Shown here: positions 42,654 through 52,993 of the stretch, one piece after another
Layout of the letters: each line of letters opens with the position of its first letter
Position numbering within the stretch: the stretch's first letter is position 1
DNA from: Clostridia bacterium
GTDB lineage: Bacteria > Bacillota > Clostridia > Christensenellales > Borkfalkiaceae
DNA: 62,484 nt
Assembly: GCA_017621735.1 (NCBI GenBank)
Contig: JAGASM010000031.1
Span: 1-62,484 of the forward strand
Direction of reading: 5' to 3'
Program-made: the position numbers and the translations under genes
The notes under the pieces: generated by a model
Database searches by the model: none
What the model was told of the DNA's origin: nothing
What the model saw: the letters and a program-made list of their open reading frames with translations, nothing else

Positions 42654-44438
42654 ATGAAATTTGAATTTTTATCTCCGCAAAACGTAAAACCGAGCGGGTG
42701 GCTTTTGCGCCAGTTAGAGGCGCAGGCAAGCGGACTCAACGGCAATTTGGACGTCGTTTGGAAGGACGTTCGCGATAGCAAGTGGATCGGCGGCACCGAA
42801 GAGGGTTGGGAGCGGCTTCCTTATTTTTTAGACGGGTTTATCCCGCTCGCCTATCTCCTTGACGACAAGGACAAAAAAGCGCGGGCGCGCCGCTACGTCA
42901 ACTTTATTTTAGAAGGACAACAAGAATCGGGACGGTTTTGCCCCAAAGGGGAAGAGGACAAAGCGAACGACGATATTTGGTCGCAATTCCTCATTTTGAA
43001 AGTCCTCACAGTCTACGCCGACTGCGCAAAGGATAAGCGCGTGGAAGAAGCGGTTTATAAGGGACTGCGTTTCTTGCACGGATATATTCAATATACCCCC
43101 CCTTACAACTGGGCGCAAGCGCGTTGGTTTGAAGCGTTGATTCCTCTTTTGTGGATGCTCCGCCGCCGCCCCGAGGAGTGGATGTATACCCTTGCAAGAC
43201 GGTTAAAAACGCACGGACTCGACTACGAAGACGCCATTCCTACTTGGGAAAAGAAGGAGCCCGTTTGGACGTACGACACGCACGTCGTCAATATTTCTAT
43301 GGCGCTCAAGAGCGAGGCACTCTTTTTGGAAGTGTTTAAGGGAAAGAACACCCGACTCGCGGAACGCATGTTAGAGGCGTTAAAACGGGTACACGGTACG
43401 GCGTACGGACACTTTACGGGGGACGAATGTCTTTCGGGAAACAGCCCTTCGCAAGGGTCTGAACTGTGCGGGGTAGTCGAGGCGATGTACTCCTACGAAT
43501 GGCTGACGGCGCTTACGGGCGAGGCGAAGTGGGCGGAAAGTTTACAAGATCTCGCCTTCAACGGGCTTCCCGCAACCGTATCCGAGGACACGTGGACGCA
43601 TCAGTACGTTCAGCAGGTCAATCAAATTGCCTGCACGACGATCGAGCCTTCCCCCTTCCCTACAAACGGACCGCAAGCAAATATGTTTGGGCTTGAACCG
43701 CACTTTGGTTGCTGTACCGCAAACTTTGGGCAAGGGTGGCCGAAATTCGCGCTCTCCGCTTACATGAAAAAGCGGGGCGGGTTTGTTTGCTTGGCGCCCG
43801 TTCCCTGTACCGTAAAATCGAGCGGAACGACGCTCACTTGCGAATCGGAATATCCCTTCCGCAACAAGTTCTCCTTTACGGCGGACAAAGATACGAGCGT
43901 AACCCTTCTGATTCCCGCTTGGGCGGAGATCTCTTGCAAAGAGGGGAGTGTCAAAAACGGCTGGTTGACGTTCTCCCTTTCGGCGGGCGAAAAGGTAGCG
44001 TTGGAATACCGTACCGCGCCGCGGTTTGAATCGCGTCCCGAAGGAAGAGTTTGCTTAAAATACGGGGCGTTGCTCTTCTCCTTGCCCATTCCCTATCAAA
44101 AGAGGGCGATCGAATACGTCAAGGACGGCGTAGAGCGGAAATTCCCCTATTGCGATTACGATATTTTGCCTACGGGCGAATGGAAATACGCGTTTGCAGG
44201 GGATACGGGCGCAATAGAAGAGTGTGAATACACCTTGCCGTTCAGTCGGGAAAACCCGCCTCTTAAAATCAAGGCGAAATTTTATCCCGTCGAATGGGAA
44301 TGCAAAACGCCGTTCGTATGTTCTCCCAACGCGGGGGACAAAAAGACGGGGAACGTTGTCGAGTTGGAAATGCAACCGTACGGCACGACGTATCTCCGCA
44401 TGACGGAAATGAAAAAGATAGACGGATCAAACGATTGA
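42654..44438 (+). CDS. GH127-family beta-L-arabinofuranosidase-like enzyme (DUF1680)
   Basis: About 594 residues, no signal peptide. An (alpha/alpha)6 barrel with the GH127 zinc site visible as Glu270-x-Cys272 (GSELCGVVEAMYS) and the Cys-Cys pair 353-354 (HFGCCTANFGQGWP), the latter holding the cysteine nucleophile of HypBA1-type enzymes. It would release beta-L-arabinofuranose from imported oligosaccharides in the cytoplasm. ATG 42654 (MKFEFLSPQNVKPSGW) is chosen; an in-frame GTG at 42639 is possible and neither has a good SD. First gene of an operon with an ABC importer, GH43 and a GDSL-type esterase. GH146 or other DUF1680 families are alternatives. Confidence 0.88.
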   Translation: MKFEFLSPQNVKPSGWLLRQLEAQASGLNGNLDVVWKDVRDSKWIGGTEEGWERLPYFLDGFIPLAYLLDDKDKKARARRYVNFILEGQQESGRFCPKGEEDKANDDIWSQFLILKVLTVYADCAKDKRVEEAVYKGLRFLHGYIQYTPPYNWAQARWFEALIPLLWMLRRRPEEWMYTLARRLKTHGLDYEDAIPTWEKKEPVWTYDTHVVNISMALKSEALFLEVFKGKNTRLAERMLEALKRVHGTAYGHFTGDECLSGNSPSQGSELCGVVEAMYSYEWLTALTGEAKWAESLQDLAFNGLPATVSEDTWTHQYVQQVNQIACTTIEPSPFPTNGPQANMFGLEPHFGCCTANFGQGWPKFALSAYMKKRGGFVCLAPVPCTVKSSGTTLTCESEYPFRNKFSFTADKDTSVTLLIPAWAEISCKEGSVKNGWLTFSLSAGEKVALEYRTAPRFESRPEGRVCLKYGALLFSLPIPYQKRAIEYVKDGVERKFPYCDYDILPTGEWKYAFAGDTGAIEECEYTLPFSRENPPLKIKAKFYPVEWECKTPFVCSPNAGDKKTGNVVELEMQPYGTTYLRMTEMKKIDGSND

Positions 44439-44451
44439 TAAGGAGGATCTT

Positions 44452-46041
44452 ATGAAAAAATTTGGAAAAGGATTGTGTTTTGCTTTGGCGGCGGGAATGA
44501 TTTTCCCTGCAACCGCTTGCGGAGAGGGGGACGGCTTGACGTTGAAGTTTTTCAGTTGGGGAAACGAAACGGAAGTCGAACTTACCCGCGAACTCGTCAA
44601 CAAATTTAACCAAACGAACGAGGACGGGATCACCGTTGAATTCACACCCATTCCTTCGGGCGATTACGAAGTAAAAATCGATAACGCCCTTCGCGGAAGA
44701 AGCGCGCCCGACGTCTTTATCGCGGGCGACGGGGAAATTAAACCTTGGATCGAAAAGGGCGGAATTGCCGAACTTGACGAGTTGGCGGCAAACAGCGATA
44801 AGATCGTCTTGGAAGATATGTGGCAGGAAGGGGTAAACCGCTATCGCTACGATATTCCCTCCCGCCGCGGGGGCATGGGCAAGTTGTACGGCATCATGCG
44901 CGACTACAGCCCGACGGTCATCTTCTACAACAAAACGGCGTTTGAACAGGTTGGCGTCGAATGTATCAGTCTTACCGAAGAGCAATCCATTCAAACGTAC
45001 GGCACGGCGGAGGCGTTCTTTGAAAAGGAAGGAACGTACTATTTCAACAATCAAATTGCAATGGACTGGGAGCAAACGCTGCAACTTTCGCAAATGCTCA
45101 CCTCGAATACAGACGCGCCCGTCCGCAACAATTTGAGTCCGACGAAGTACGGTATGTACGTCATCAACTGGTTCTGTTTCGGTTGGTCGGTCGGCGGCGA
45201 CTGCCTCGAATGGATTGACGACGATTCGCTCGCAACGGGCGGGAAGTACGAGGTTTCCCTCTTCGACGAAGGCAAAAACTATATCGTCAACGAAGGGAAT
45301 ACGGTAACCGTCAACGGAACGGAATACGCGGCGGGAGAGATCGTTTCCTATCAAGACAAAGGGGCGCTCACCGCGGACGACAAGGCAAAATGCACCGAAC
45401 TTCCCAGCCAGTTGGAAGCGATGCAATATTTCGTCGATCTTTCCGTTAAGCATAAAGTTTCGCCCAAGCCCGACGTTACCGCGTCGAGTTCCAACTACGG
45501 GCTTTTCTCCTCGCAACAGTGCGCAATGCTCATCGACTCCCGCTATGCGGTCGGCATCTTCCGTAAGACGATCGCGGACGAAGGAGAACGGGACGGCTTT
45601 GATTGGGACGTCGCGCCTCTTCCCAAACACAAAGACGGGATTGCCGCAGGGCACAGCGGTTCGCTCGCGTACTGCATTGCCGAAAAGAGCGAAAAGAAGG
45701 AAGCGGCATGGAAGTTTATCGAATACATGGCGGGTGCGGAAGGGCAAACAAAGTTCTCCGAAGCGGGATTTACCATTCCCAACACGATGAGTCTTTCTAA
45801 TAGCGATACCTTCTTGCAACCGGGCAAAAAACCCGCAAACAGCCAAATTTTCGTAGATGCCGCTTATTATCAACGCACGGGCGACTGGGGATATCTTCCC
45901 AGCAAGTCTTGGATCAACGAATGGGCGACCGATCTAAACAGCGCGGTCTTAAAGGGAACCATGACGTTGCAGCAGTTAAAGGCAGATCGACTTACGTCCA
46001 CGCAAGAGATCGTAGATAACTATTACGGAGCGTTACAATGA
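44452..46041 (+). CDS. ABC sugar importer, substrate-binding lipoprotein
   Basis: A 529-residue family 1 extracellular solute-binding protein with lipobox ATA-Cys23. The mature part starts LTLKFFSWGNETEVELT, then APDVFIAGDGEIKPW, and later SGSLAYCIAEKSEKKEAAWKFIEYMAG, all typical of CUT1 oligosaccharide-binding proteins. It is longer than usual (about 430) owing to an insert around 255-300. It would catch arabino-oligosaccharides outside the membrane for the two permeases encoded next. SD AAGGAGG; four-base overlap with the first permease gene. Confidence 0.93.
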   Translation: MKKFGKGLCFALAAGMIFPATACGEGDGLTLKFFSWGNETEVELTRELVNKFNQTNEDGITVEFTPIPSGDYEVKIDNALRGRSAPDVFIAGDGEIKPWIEKGGIAELDELAANSDKIVLEDMWQEGVNRYRYDIPSRRGGMGKLYGIMRDYSPTVIFYNKTAFEQVGVECISLTEEQSIQTYGTAEAFFEKEGTYYFNNQIAMDWEQTLQLSQMLTSNTDAPVRNNLSPTKYGMYVINWFCFGWSVGGDCLEWIDDDSLATGGKYEVSLFDEGKNYIVNEGNTVTVNGTEYAAGEIVSYQDKGALTADDKAKCTELPSQLEAMQYFVDLSVKHKVSPKPDVTASSSNYGLFSSQQCAMLIDSRYAVGIFRKTIADEGERDGFDWDVAPLPKHKDGIAAGHSGSLAYCIAEKSEKKEAAWKFIEYMAGAEGQTKFSEAGFTIPNTMSLSNSDTFLQPGKKPANSQIFVDAAYYQRTGDWGYLPSKSWINEWATDLNSAVLKGTMTLQQLKADRLTSTQEIVDNYYGALQ

Positions 46042-46958
46042 GAAAGGAAGCCGCCCGCATGACGCGGGCAAAGAGAGATAACATATACGGCACGCTATTT
46101 GCGGCGTCGCCGATTATCGGGTTTTTCCTCTTCGGGCTTTTACCCATGCTTTTTTCCGTCTTTCTTTCGTTTGGAAAACTGACGACGTTTGACCTTGGCG
46201 ATATGGAATTCGTTGGGTTTGAAAACTACGCGCGCATTTTTGCGGAGGACGACCGCTTTTTCAAGTCGATCGGAAACACCTTCCTCTATGCGATCGTATC
46301 CGTTTTGCTCTCCCTCGTGTTTTCGCTTTTCTTGGCGCAACTTCTTGCCCAAGAAATTCACGGAAAAAAAGTATTCCGCGTTATTTTGTTCATTCCGTAC
46401 GTCTGTTCGGCGGTTGCGATTTCCACCATGTGGAAGTGGCTTCTCGACTACAACTTCGGCGTTTTGAACGACTTGATGACGGCGTTCGGGGCGGAGCGGG
46501 TAGACTGGCTCAACGAAAAGGCGACCGCTATGCCGATGATGATCTTCATGTCCGTATGGGGCGGGCTTGGATATAACATGATTTTATATACGGCGGCGCT
46601 TACGTCCGTCAACCGCTCCTACTACGAGGCGGCGGAAATCGACGGGGCGAGCAAAGCGCGTATCTTTATGAGCATTACCGTTCCTCTCATTTCGCCGACG
46701 ACTTTTTTCCTCTTGATCATGGGCTTTATCGGCGCATTGCAAAGTTTTGCAAACTTCCAAATCATGACGCCTTACGGAGGGCCGGACGATTCTACCCTCT
46801 CCATGGTATTGCGCGTTTATAACGCGGCGTTTGTAGAAGATTCGATGACGTATGGAATGGGGTACGCGTCGGCGCTCGGTTGGATTGTCGGAATTATCGT
46901 CATGATTTTTTCCGCGATCAACTTCGTGTTTAGTAAAAAGTGGGTGCAATATGGCTAA
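46038..46958 (+). CDS. ABC sugar importer permease, UgpA/MalF type
   Basis: A 306-residue permease with six helices and the EAA loop EAAEIDGASKARIFMSITVPLISP that contacts the ATPase. CUT1 family. ATG 46038 overlaps the binding-protein stop. No ATPase gene is in the operon, so a shared MsmX/UgpC-type ATPase encoded elsewhere is presumed. Confidence 0.94.
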   Translation: MRKEAARMTRAKRDNIYGTLFAASPIIGFFLFGLLPMLFSVFLSFGKLTTFDLGDMEFVGFENYARIFAEDDRFFKSIGNTFLYAIVSVLLSLVFSLFLAQLLAQEIHGKKVFRVILFIPYVCSAVAISTMWKWLLDYNFGVLNDLMTAFGAERVDWLNEKATAMPMMIFMSVWGGLGYNMILYTAALTSVNRSYYEAAEIDGASKARIFMSITVPLISPTTFFLLIMGFIGALQSFANFQIMTPYGGPDDSTLSMVLRVYNAAFVEDSMTYGMGYASALGWIVGIIVMIFSAINFVFSKKWVQYG

Positions 46959-47805
46959 TGCAAAGTTAAAATCGGGCAAAGTTTCCCGCATTGCAACCAA
47001 AACGGTAACGTATGCCATTCTCGTATTTGCGTGCTTGATGATTTTACTCCCGTTCACCATCATTTTAAGCACCTCGTTTAAGACGTATGCCGATTCGACA
47101 AAGGTCCCGTTTACCTTCTTCCCCGGCTATATCGACGTGAGCGCCTACGGGGAAGTATTCGGCAATATCGCCATTTGGAAGGGGCTCTTAAATACCCTTA
47201 TCGTGGTAGGGCCGATTATGTTTATCGGCGTGTTTACGTCCGCGCTTTCCGCCTATGCGTTTGCAAAAATCAACTTTAAGTGGAGCGGAATCATGTTTAC
47301 CGTGCTCATGATGAGCATGATGCTCCCCGGCGTTATTACGATGACGCCTGCGTACGTCGTTTACGATATGATCTACTGGACGGATACCTATCTTCCGCTC
47401 ATGATCCCGCAAGCGTTCGGAACGGCGTCCTGCGTCTTTTATTTAAGACAGTATTTCCACGGAATTCCCAACGATATGTTGGAGGCGGCGGAAATCGACG
47501 GGCTTGGACGGTTCGGTTGTTTTTGCCGAATTCTCCTTCCGCTTGCAAAACCCGCGCTCATTGCACAAATTATTTTGTGGTTCATTGCGGGATATAACGA
47601 CTATTTCGGACCGATGCTCTATTTGGATACCGAACGGAAATTTACCTTGCAACTCGTCCTCAAGCAAATGACGGGAAGCGCGGATAGCGACTGGCCGAAA
47701 ATTATGGCGTCGAGTATTATTACCATGCTCCCGATGATTGCGATTTACTTCTTTGCGCAAAAGCAATTTATCGAAGGAATCGTCATGACGGGAATGAAGG
47801 AATAA
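46951..47805 (+). CDS. ABC sugar importer permease, UgpE/MalG type
   Basis: A 284-residue CUT1 permease with six helices and EAA loop EAAEIDGLGRFGCFCRILLP. It overlaps the first permease gene by 8 bases and pairs with it as the second half of the channel. Confidence 0.94.
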   Translation: MANAKLKSGKVSRIATKTVTYAILVFACLMILLPFTIILSTSFKTYADSTKVPFTFFPGYIDVSAYGEVFGNIAIWKGLLNTLIVVGPIMFIGVFTSALSAYAFAKINFKWSGIMFTVLMMSMMLPGVITMTPAYVVYDMIYWTDTYLPLMIPQAFGTASCVFYLRQYFHGIPNDMLEAAEIDGLGRFGCFCRILLPLAKPALIAQIILWFIAGYNDYFGPMLYLDTERKFTLQLVLKQMTGSADSDWPKIMASSIITMLPMIAIYFFAQKQFIEGIVMTGMKE

Positions 47806-47814
47806 GGAGGAATT

Positions 47815-49338
47815 ATGAAAAGACAGTGGAAAACGGCGGCAGCGATCCTCGTTGCGTCTACGGTTGTTCTCAGCGGTTGCGGAATCGCTTATAACGACTA
47901 TACGAACGCGGATGAGGGGATCGACAAAACGGTGTTCTATCAAAATATCGGACAAATCAACGATGCGGCGGATCCTTCCGTCATCACCGTCGGCGATACC
48001 TACTATTTATACGGGACGAACGCAATGGGAAGCGGGGACACGAGCCATATCCGCGGTTGGAAATCGAAAAATCTTACCGATTGGCAACCGCTCGGCGCAG
48101 TCTTTATTCCCGCGCGCGACGCGTGGGCGGTCAACTCGCTTTGGGCGCCCGAAGTCCTCGAAAAGGACGGAACGTACTATATGTACTATTCGGGGTACGA
48201 CAATTCGAGCGGACAAATGGGCATAGGGTTGGCGGTGTCCGACTCTCCCGCAGGGCCATTCCATGAAATCGAAGGGACGTTCGGCGGAAAGGAGTACTCT
48301 CACACCAAGCGCCCGTTTGATTTTGGATTCCCCGCCATTGACGCAAGTCCGTTTATCGACGAAGACGGGAGCGTATACTTGTACGTTTCTAAAGATCAGG
48401 TAAGGCGCGAATCGTCTATTTTCGGCGTGGAGTTAAGCGACGACATGGTAACGGTTACGTCCGAAGTTTCAGGCCCTCTCGTAAAACCCTCGCAAGAATG
48501 GGAAAACGCGGACACCCTTCCCAGATGGAACGAAGCGCCGTTTATGCTCAAAAAAGACGGTACGTATTATCTTTTTTATTCGGCAAACTACTATCAAAAC
48601 AGCCTTTATGCGGTGGGTGTAGCGACGAGCAGCAGCCCGCTTTCAGGGTTTGTAAAATCGGAAACGAATCCCGTATTACATGCAAGCGTCGACTGGCCGC
48701 ACGTTTCGGGAACGGGGCATTGCTCGGTATTCCCCTCCGCGGACGGCAGCGAACTGTGGATGGCGTACCACTCCCACTCGGACGTAGAAAAGGGGGGGTC
48801 GGAGCGCAAACTCAACTTCGACCGCATTGTATTTGACGGAGAAGAGTTGCTCGTTTGCGGGCCGTCTATTACCCCGCAACCGCTTCCTTCGGGAAGTTCT
48901 CCCTATCAAAACGTCGCCCCGCTTGCAACGGTTACGGCGGACGGAGCGGAAGAAGGGGTGGAACTCCTCACGGACGGCATCGTCAATTATAACGTATTCC
49001 GCACGGAAGAGTACGAGTATTTCGCCGACGGGAAAACGAAGGTAACCTTTACGTTCGACAAAGAAGTTTCCGTAGTTGCCGTTATGGTATACGACAGTTG
49101 CGATTACGAGTACTCCGCAAGTTCAGTCGATTTGAAAATCGGGAAAGGCGGTATTTCTAAACTTGTATTCAACGAGGCAAACAGATACGAGGACGAATAC
49201 GGGTTTGGCGTAAAGATTCCGGGAAGCGCGGCAATCGCGCAGTTTGAAGAAATCTCGGTTACGGAAATCACCGTAACGCTCCAAGGGGACGCAAGTTACA
49301 ATGAAATCGTCATTCTCGGAAAGGAGGTAGCGGCATGA
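47815..49338 (+). CDS. GH43 glycosidase lipoprotein with C-terminal discoidin-like domain
   Basis: A 507-residue lipoprotein (VLSG-Cys22). The GH43 propeller carries Asp53 (DAADPSVI), Asp176 (AIDASPFIDEDG) and Glu240 (RWNEAPFML), the base, pKa-modulating and acid residues. Activities in this family include alpha-L-arabinofuranosidase, endo-arabinanase and beta-xylosidase; the GH127 and importer neighbours favour arabinose release. The last 140 residues look like a galactose-binding (F5/8-type) beta sandwich (SPYQNVAPLATVTADG onward). SD AAGGAGG; four-base overlap with the esterase gene. Confidence 0.87.
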   Translation: MKRQWKTAAAILVASTVVLSGCGIAYNDYTNADEGIDKTVFYQNIGQINDAADPSVITVGDTYYLYGTNAMGSGDTSHIRGWKSKNLTDWQPLGAVFIPARDAWAVNSLWAPEVLEKDGTYYMYYSGYDNSSGQMGIGLAVSDSPAGPFHEIEGTFGGKEYSHTKRPFDFGFPAIDASPFIDEDGSVYLYVSKDQVRRESSIFGVELSDDMVTVTSEVSGPLVKPSQEWENADTLPRWNEAPFMLKKDGTYYLFYSANYYQNSLYAVGVATSSSPLSGFVKSETNPVLHASVDWPHVSGTGHCSVFPSADGSELWMAYHSHSDVEKGGSERKLNFDRIVFDGEELLVCGPSITPQPLPSGSSPYQNVAPLATVTADGAEEGVELLTDGIVNYNVFRTEEYEYFADGKTKVTFTFDKEVSVVAVMVYDSCDYEYSASSVDLKIGKGGISKLVFNEANRYEDEYGFGVKIPGSAAIAQFEEISVTEITVTLQGDASYNEIVILGKEVAA

Positions 49339-52300
49339 AGAAGTCAGTTTTAATCGGCGGGCTTGCCGTCGCGTCTCTCACGTGTGCAACGCTCGCGGCG
49401 TGCAGTGGTGGAAATTATCCGTTGAGCAATAACGAACCGTACGTTCCCGTTCAGCCCGTTACTTTTGAGATGGACGCGGGCGGCGTCATCGACGGACTTG
49501 CCAACGAGAGTTTTTACGGCGATTCTACCGTATCGTTCACGGAAACGGTTTCGGGAATCACCGTAACGTCCAAAGTGCATATGGGCGAAAAGGGCATCTT
49601 CCTCTACGGGGAAGCGGACGACAAGAGCGTTTATTTTTCCGAAGAGAAACAGTTTTTTGAAAACGATTCCATCGAATTTTGTTTGGATCCCGACCGTGCG
49701 TACAGTTTTACGAGAGAGGGGTTATCCCTTAGCAATCCCGTTCGGAGAGATTGCTTGCAAATCCGTATCAACGCGTGCGGCGAGTACGAAACGTGGTACG
49801 GCTTGCGCATCGGCGGGGCGTCCGCTTATCCTTGGGCACGCGGGTATTTCCCCGTTGCGGTCTCTACGGTTGTCAACGGCGAAATGAACGTCGCGAACGG
49901 CGCGGACGGATATTCCGTCGAGGCGTTTATTCCTTGGGAAGCGTTTGAAAAGACGGAAAAGCCGACGAGCATGGGCGTAATGCCCGCGTTCAACAACGTA
50001 AATAACCGCGAAGATACTTCCCGTACTTGGTTTAGTTGCAAGGGAATGAGCCACGCATATCCCACAAGTTATGCGGAAGTAGACGAAAACGGCTACGTCG
50101 ACGTGGGGTTGAGCGAAACGCCGCTGAAAGCGCTGACGGCGGATTGGAACGACGAGGCGTACCTCAATCAACGCATGGTTGAAATCAAAGAGGTAACCGC
50201 GCAAAACGAAAATCCCGCCCGCAGAGCGGCGATGCGTTCGTATCTCGGCGAAGACGGCGTCTACTTTAGCGCGCGCGTATACGACGTCGTATATTCTTGG
50301 GGCAGCGACAATATTTGGGCAAACGACGGTATTGAACTGTACGTCGACAAGACGGCGGACGGCGGCGGTGATATTTATGCAGCGGAAGTCCTTCGTGTGG
50401 GAGTAGATATCGACGGCGGAATTGAAATCAACCAATGCAGAAGCGATTATCAAGGATTTATCCCCGTGCGCGGCGCGGCGTTTGCAAAGACGTCCGTCAA
50501 ACCGTTCACCGATCAAACGGCGTACCATTACGCATACGAATACGTATACGAAGTCATGATTCCCTATTCTACGCTCGGATTGACGGAAGCGCCGAACGAG
50601 GTTTCCTTCGGTTGGGCGGTCAAATCGCCCGATGAAAAGGCTTACGTGCTCGACCGTATGGACGTCAACGGCAATATGGAAGGGCAAGACTGGTTGTGGG
50701 CGGATCGGCATTACCCGCAAAATCCGGATGAGTATTATATCGTAGAGGAGAACGGGATTTCCGCCCGCGAAGTCGAGCGGTATACCTTCCCCGCATGGGC
50801 GGAATGGGGGACGGATCCTATTACGTCGCAAGCGCCGAATCGGTATAAGTACCGCGGAAGATCGGCTGCCGACGGGTTGTATTTCAATTACGTGCAGTAC
50901 GTCGATACGGTCGTACGCGGTGCGGCGCAAGGGGACTGGTCAAAACTTACGCACCTCGAACTCGAACTTTGGAACGCAAACGTCGGTTGGGGTTGGGGCG
51001 GAACGTATCTTGCCTTCTTTACGAACGGAAGCCATTATATCAACAACAGTACGGGCGTTACGCAAATGGAATGCGACGTTACGATCACCGACCGCGGAGA
51101 AGGCTACGCGCAAGGATATCGTTATGAAATTTCTTACGAGGTTTATATCGGATTCCAAAACGTCGGCGATCCCAACGTTTGGGTGCAGTTTATGAGTTAT
51201 ACTCCGGGCGAAGGGGCGGACGGCTACGAAAACGCAACGCAAATCACAAAAGACGAAGGTCGCATTCTTTGGACGGACGACCGTCATTCCGTCGGATTTG
51301 GTTTGAACGGCATTCCGACGGCGGACGCGCGTCCTGCGGGCGATACTGCGATCGGACTTACGTTCGATACGAAAACGGGCGCAACGCAAATTAAGAACAA
51401 CAAACTTATTTCTACGGCAATGAACACGGTTGCGGTAACGGAAGGGGCGGAAACGTTTGAATTTTCCGCAGACGTTGCAGCGACGAACGCGCTCGGCGCA
51501 GGGCTTGTGTTCGGATATTCGGAAACGGACGGCAGTTACTACTATTTCTATGCGAGAAGTTCCGACTGGACGGTAGGGCTCGTCCGCGTAACGCAGGACG
51601 GGGAGGAATTGCTTTACTCCAACTACCTTTCCGCAAGTTATCAATATAAAAACGCATACCGCATGGAAGTGGAAATCGAGGACGGGCAGTACACCTGTTA
51701 TTTCTGGAACAACCGCTACTGCATCGGCACGCTTGCACAAGACGCGGGAAACGGCGTGGGCGTTCGGGCAATCGGCGCGGGCAGTCAGTTTCTCAACTTT
51801 GCGTATGCGCAAACGGTTACCTCTCCGACGGCGGATACCGTCATTATCGGACACTCTTACATGGAACTTTGGACGAACTACGCGAGCGATTTGAGCGGGG
51901 CAAACCTCGGCTCGATTGCAAACCTCGGCGTAAGCGGTTCGGTTGCCGAAGACTGGGAAAAGATGGCGGATTCTGTCGTAGCGTACGCGCCTTCTACCGT
52001 AATTTATATGATCGGGATCAACGATCTGTTCCGTTCGATTGCCGTTCAAACGGTTGCGGATAGGGTAGAGAACACCCTTCTTTCCATGAAGGAAGAACTT
52101 CCCGCCCTCCGCGTCGTACTCCTTTCGGTAAACGAGTGCAACGAAGCGGACGATTTGACGGCGGAAATCGACTCCCTCAATGCGCTTTACCGCGAAATTT
52201 GCCAAACTTACGACTGGATTTTATACGCGGACGTAGACCGTGCGTTCAACGGCGCGTTCGACACGCCGCAGGCAAGTTGGTTTACGGACGGTTTGCACCC

Positions 52301-52925
52301 GACGGCTGACGGCTATACGCAAAAGATCGCACCCGCAATCAAAGACGCATTGCAAGCGAAAACGTTTGAGTTTTCCGCATGGACGGCATGGGAAAACTGT
52401 GCGGTGCAGTCGCAAGCGCCCACGCGGTATAACTTCCGCGGGTACGCGGCTGACGAAGGGTTGTACCTCAACGTCGTACAATACGTCGATTCTTACGTCA
52501 TCGGCGCGGCGTCGGGCGTATGGCGGGAGAGTACGCATATCGAAATAAAGGCGTTTAACCACGGCGTCGGATACGGCTGGGGCGGGACCTATTACGCCTT
52601 CTTCTTGGACGGCAGTTACTACGTAAACAGTCTTGCGAATACAACCGACTTCCGTTACGACGTTTCGGTTACCGACCGTGGTGCAAACGCGGAAGGGTAT
52701 CGCTACGAGATTTCCTACGAGATCTACGTCGGATTTGCAAATAACGTCGGAAGTGCGGACGGCCCTTACGCATACGTAAAGTTTATGAGTTTGACGCCGG
52801 GCGAAGGAGCGGACGGCTACGAAAACGCAACGACGGTTACGGAAGGGGACAGAGTTCTTTGGACGGATACTTGGGTATCGCATGAGATCCGCGCGGCGGG
52901 CATCATCCGCGGTTCTGCAAACTAA
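49335..52925 (+). CDS. Modular lipoprotein with SGNH/GDSL esterase flanked by duplicated modules
   Basis: A 1196-residue lipoprotein (LAA-Cys23). Order: a CBM9/DOMON-like domain (about 45-250), a second one (about 255-480, with DNIWANDGIELYVD), a module of 170 residues (about 485-655, WAEWGTDPITSQAPNRYKY), a LamG/concanavalin-like domain (about 670-830), an SGNH hydrolase (about 835-1010) and a second copy of the 170-residue module at the end (WTAWENCAVQSQAPTRYNF). SGNH residues: Ser841 in IIGHSYMEL (His replaces the usual Asp of GDS), Asn896 in GIND, Asp985 and His988 in DGLHPTADGY. It probably removes acetyl or feruloyl groups from plant polysaccharide while bound to it. Last gene of the operon. 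Confidence 0.85.
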   Translation: MKKSVLIGGLAVASLTCATLAACSGGNYPLSNNEPYVPVQPVTFEMDAGGVIDGLANESFYGDSTVSFTETVSGITVTSKVHMGEKGIFLYGEADDKSVYFSEEKQFFENDSIEFCLDPDRAYSFTREGLSLSNPVRRDCLQIRINACGEYETWYGLRIGGASAYPWARGYFPVAVSTVVNGEMNVANGADGYSVEAFIPWEAFEKTEKPTSMGVMPAFNNVNNREDTSRTWFSCKGMSHAYPTSYAEVDENGYVDVGLSETPLKALTADWNDEAYLNQRMVEIKEVTAQNENPARRAAMRSYLGEDGVYFSARVYDVVYSWGSDNIWANDGIELYVDKTADGGGDIYAAEVLRVGVDIDGGIEINQCRSDYQGFIPVRGAAFAKTSVKPFTDQTAYHYAYEYVYEVMIPYSTLGLTEAPNEVSFGWAVKSPDEKAYVLDRMDVNGNMEGQDWLWADRHYPQNPDEYYIVEENGISAREVERYTFPAWAEWGTDPITSQAPNRYKYRGRSAADGLYFNYVQYVDTVVRGAAQGDWSKLTHLELELWNANVGWGWGGTYLAFFTNGSHYINNSTGVTQMECDVTITDRGEGYAQGYRYEISYEVYIGFQNVGDPNVWVQFMSYTPGEGADGYENATQITKDEGRILWTDDRHSVGFGLNGIPTADARPAGDTAIGLTFDTKTGATQIKNNKLISTAMNTVAVTEGAETFEFSADVAATNALGAGLVFGYSETDGSYYYFYARSSDWTVGLVRVTQDGEELLYSNYLSASYQYKNAYRMEVEIEDGQYTCYFWNNRYCIGTLAQDAGNGVGVRAIGAGSQFLNFAYAQTVTSPTADTVIIGHSYMELWTNYASDLSGANLGSIANLGVSGSVAEDWEKMADSVVAYAPSTVIYMIGINDLFRSIAVQTVADRVENTLLSMKEELPALRVVLLSVNECNEADDLTAEIDSLNALYREICQTYDWILYADVDRAFNGAFDTPQASWFTDGLHPTADGYTQKIAPAIKDALQAKTFEFSAWTAWENCAVQSQAPTRYNFRGYAADEGLYLNVVQYVDSYVIGAASGVWRESTHIEIKAFNHGVGYGWGGTYYAFFLDGSYYVNSLANTTDFRYDVSVTDRGANAEGYRYEISYEIYVGFANNVGSADGPYAYVKFMSLTPGEGADGYENATTVTEGDRVLWTDTWVSHEIRAAGIIRGSAN

Positions 52926-52951
52926 TAACGGCAGTTGTGAAAAGAGAAAAA

Positions 52952-52983
52952 AGGCAAGCGGTTTTACCGCTAGCCTTTTTTTT
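52952..52983 (+). terminator. Terminator of the GH127/ABC importer operon
   Basis: Stem AGGC-AGCGG/CCGCT-GCCT (52952-52976, one bulged A on each side) followed by a nine-T run. Confidence 0.85.
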
Positions 52984-52993
52984 ACGCACTTAG

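Noticed and set aside
44269..45873. 534-codon minus-strand frame over GH127 and the binding-protein gene
   Set aside because: Spans two well-supported plus-strand genes and has no recognisable domain.
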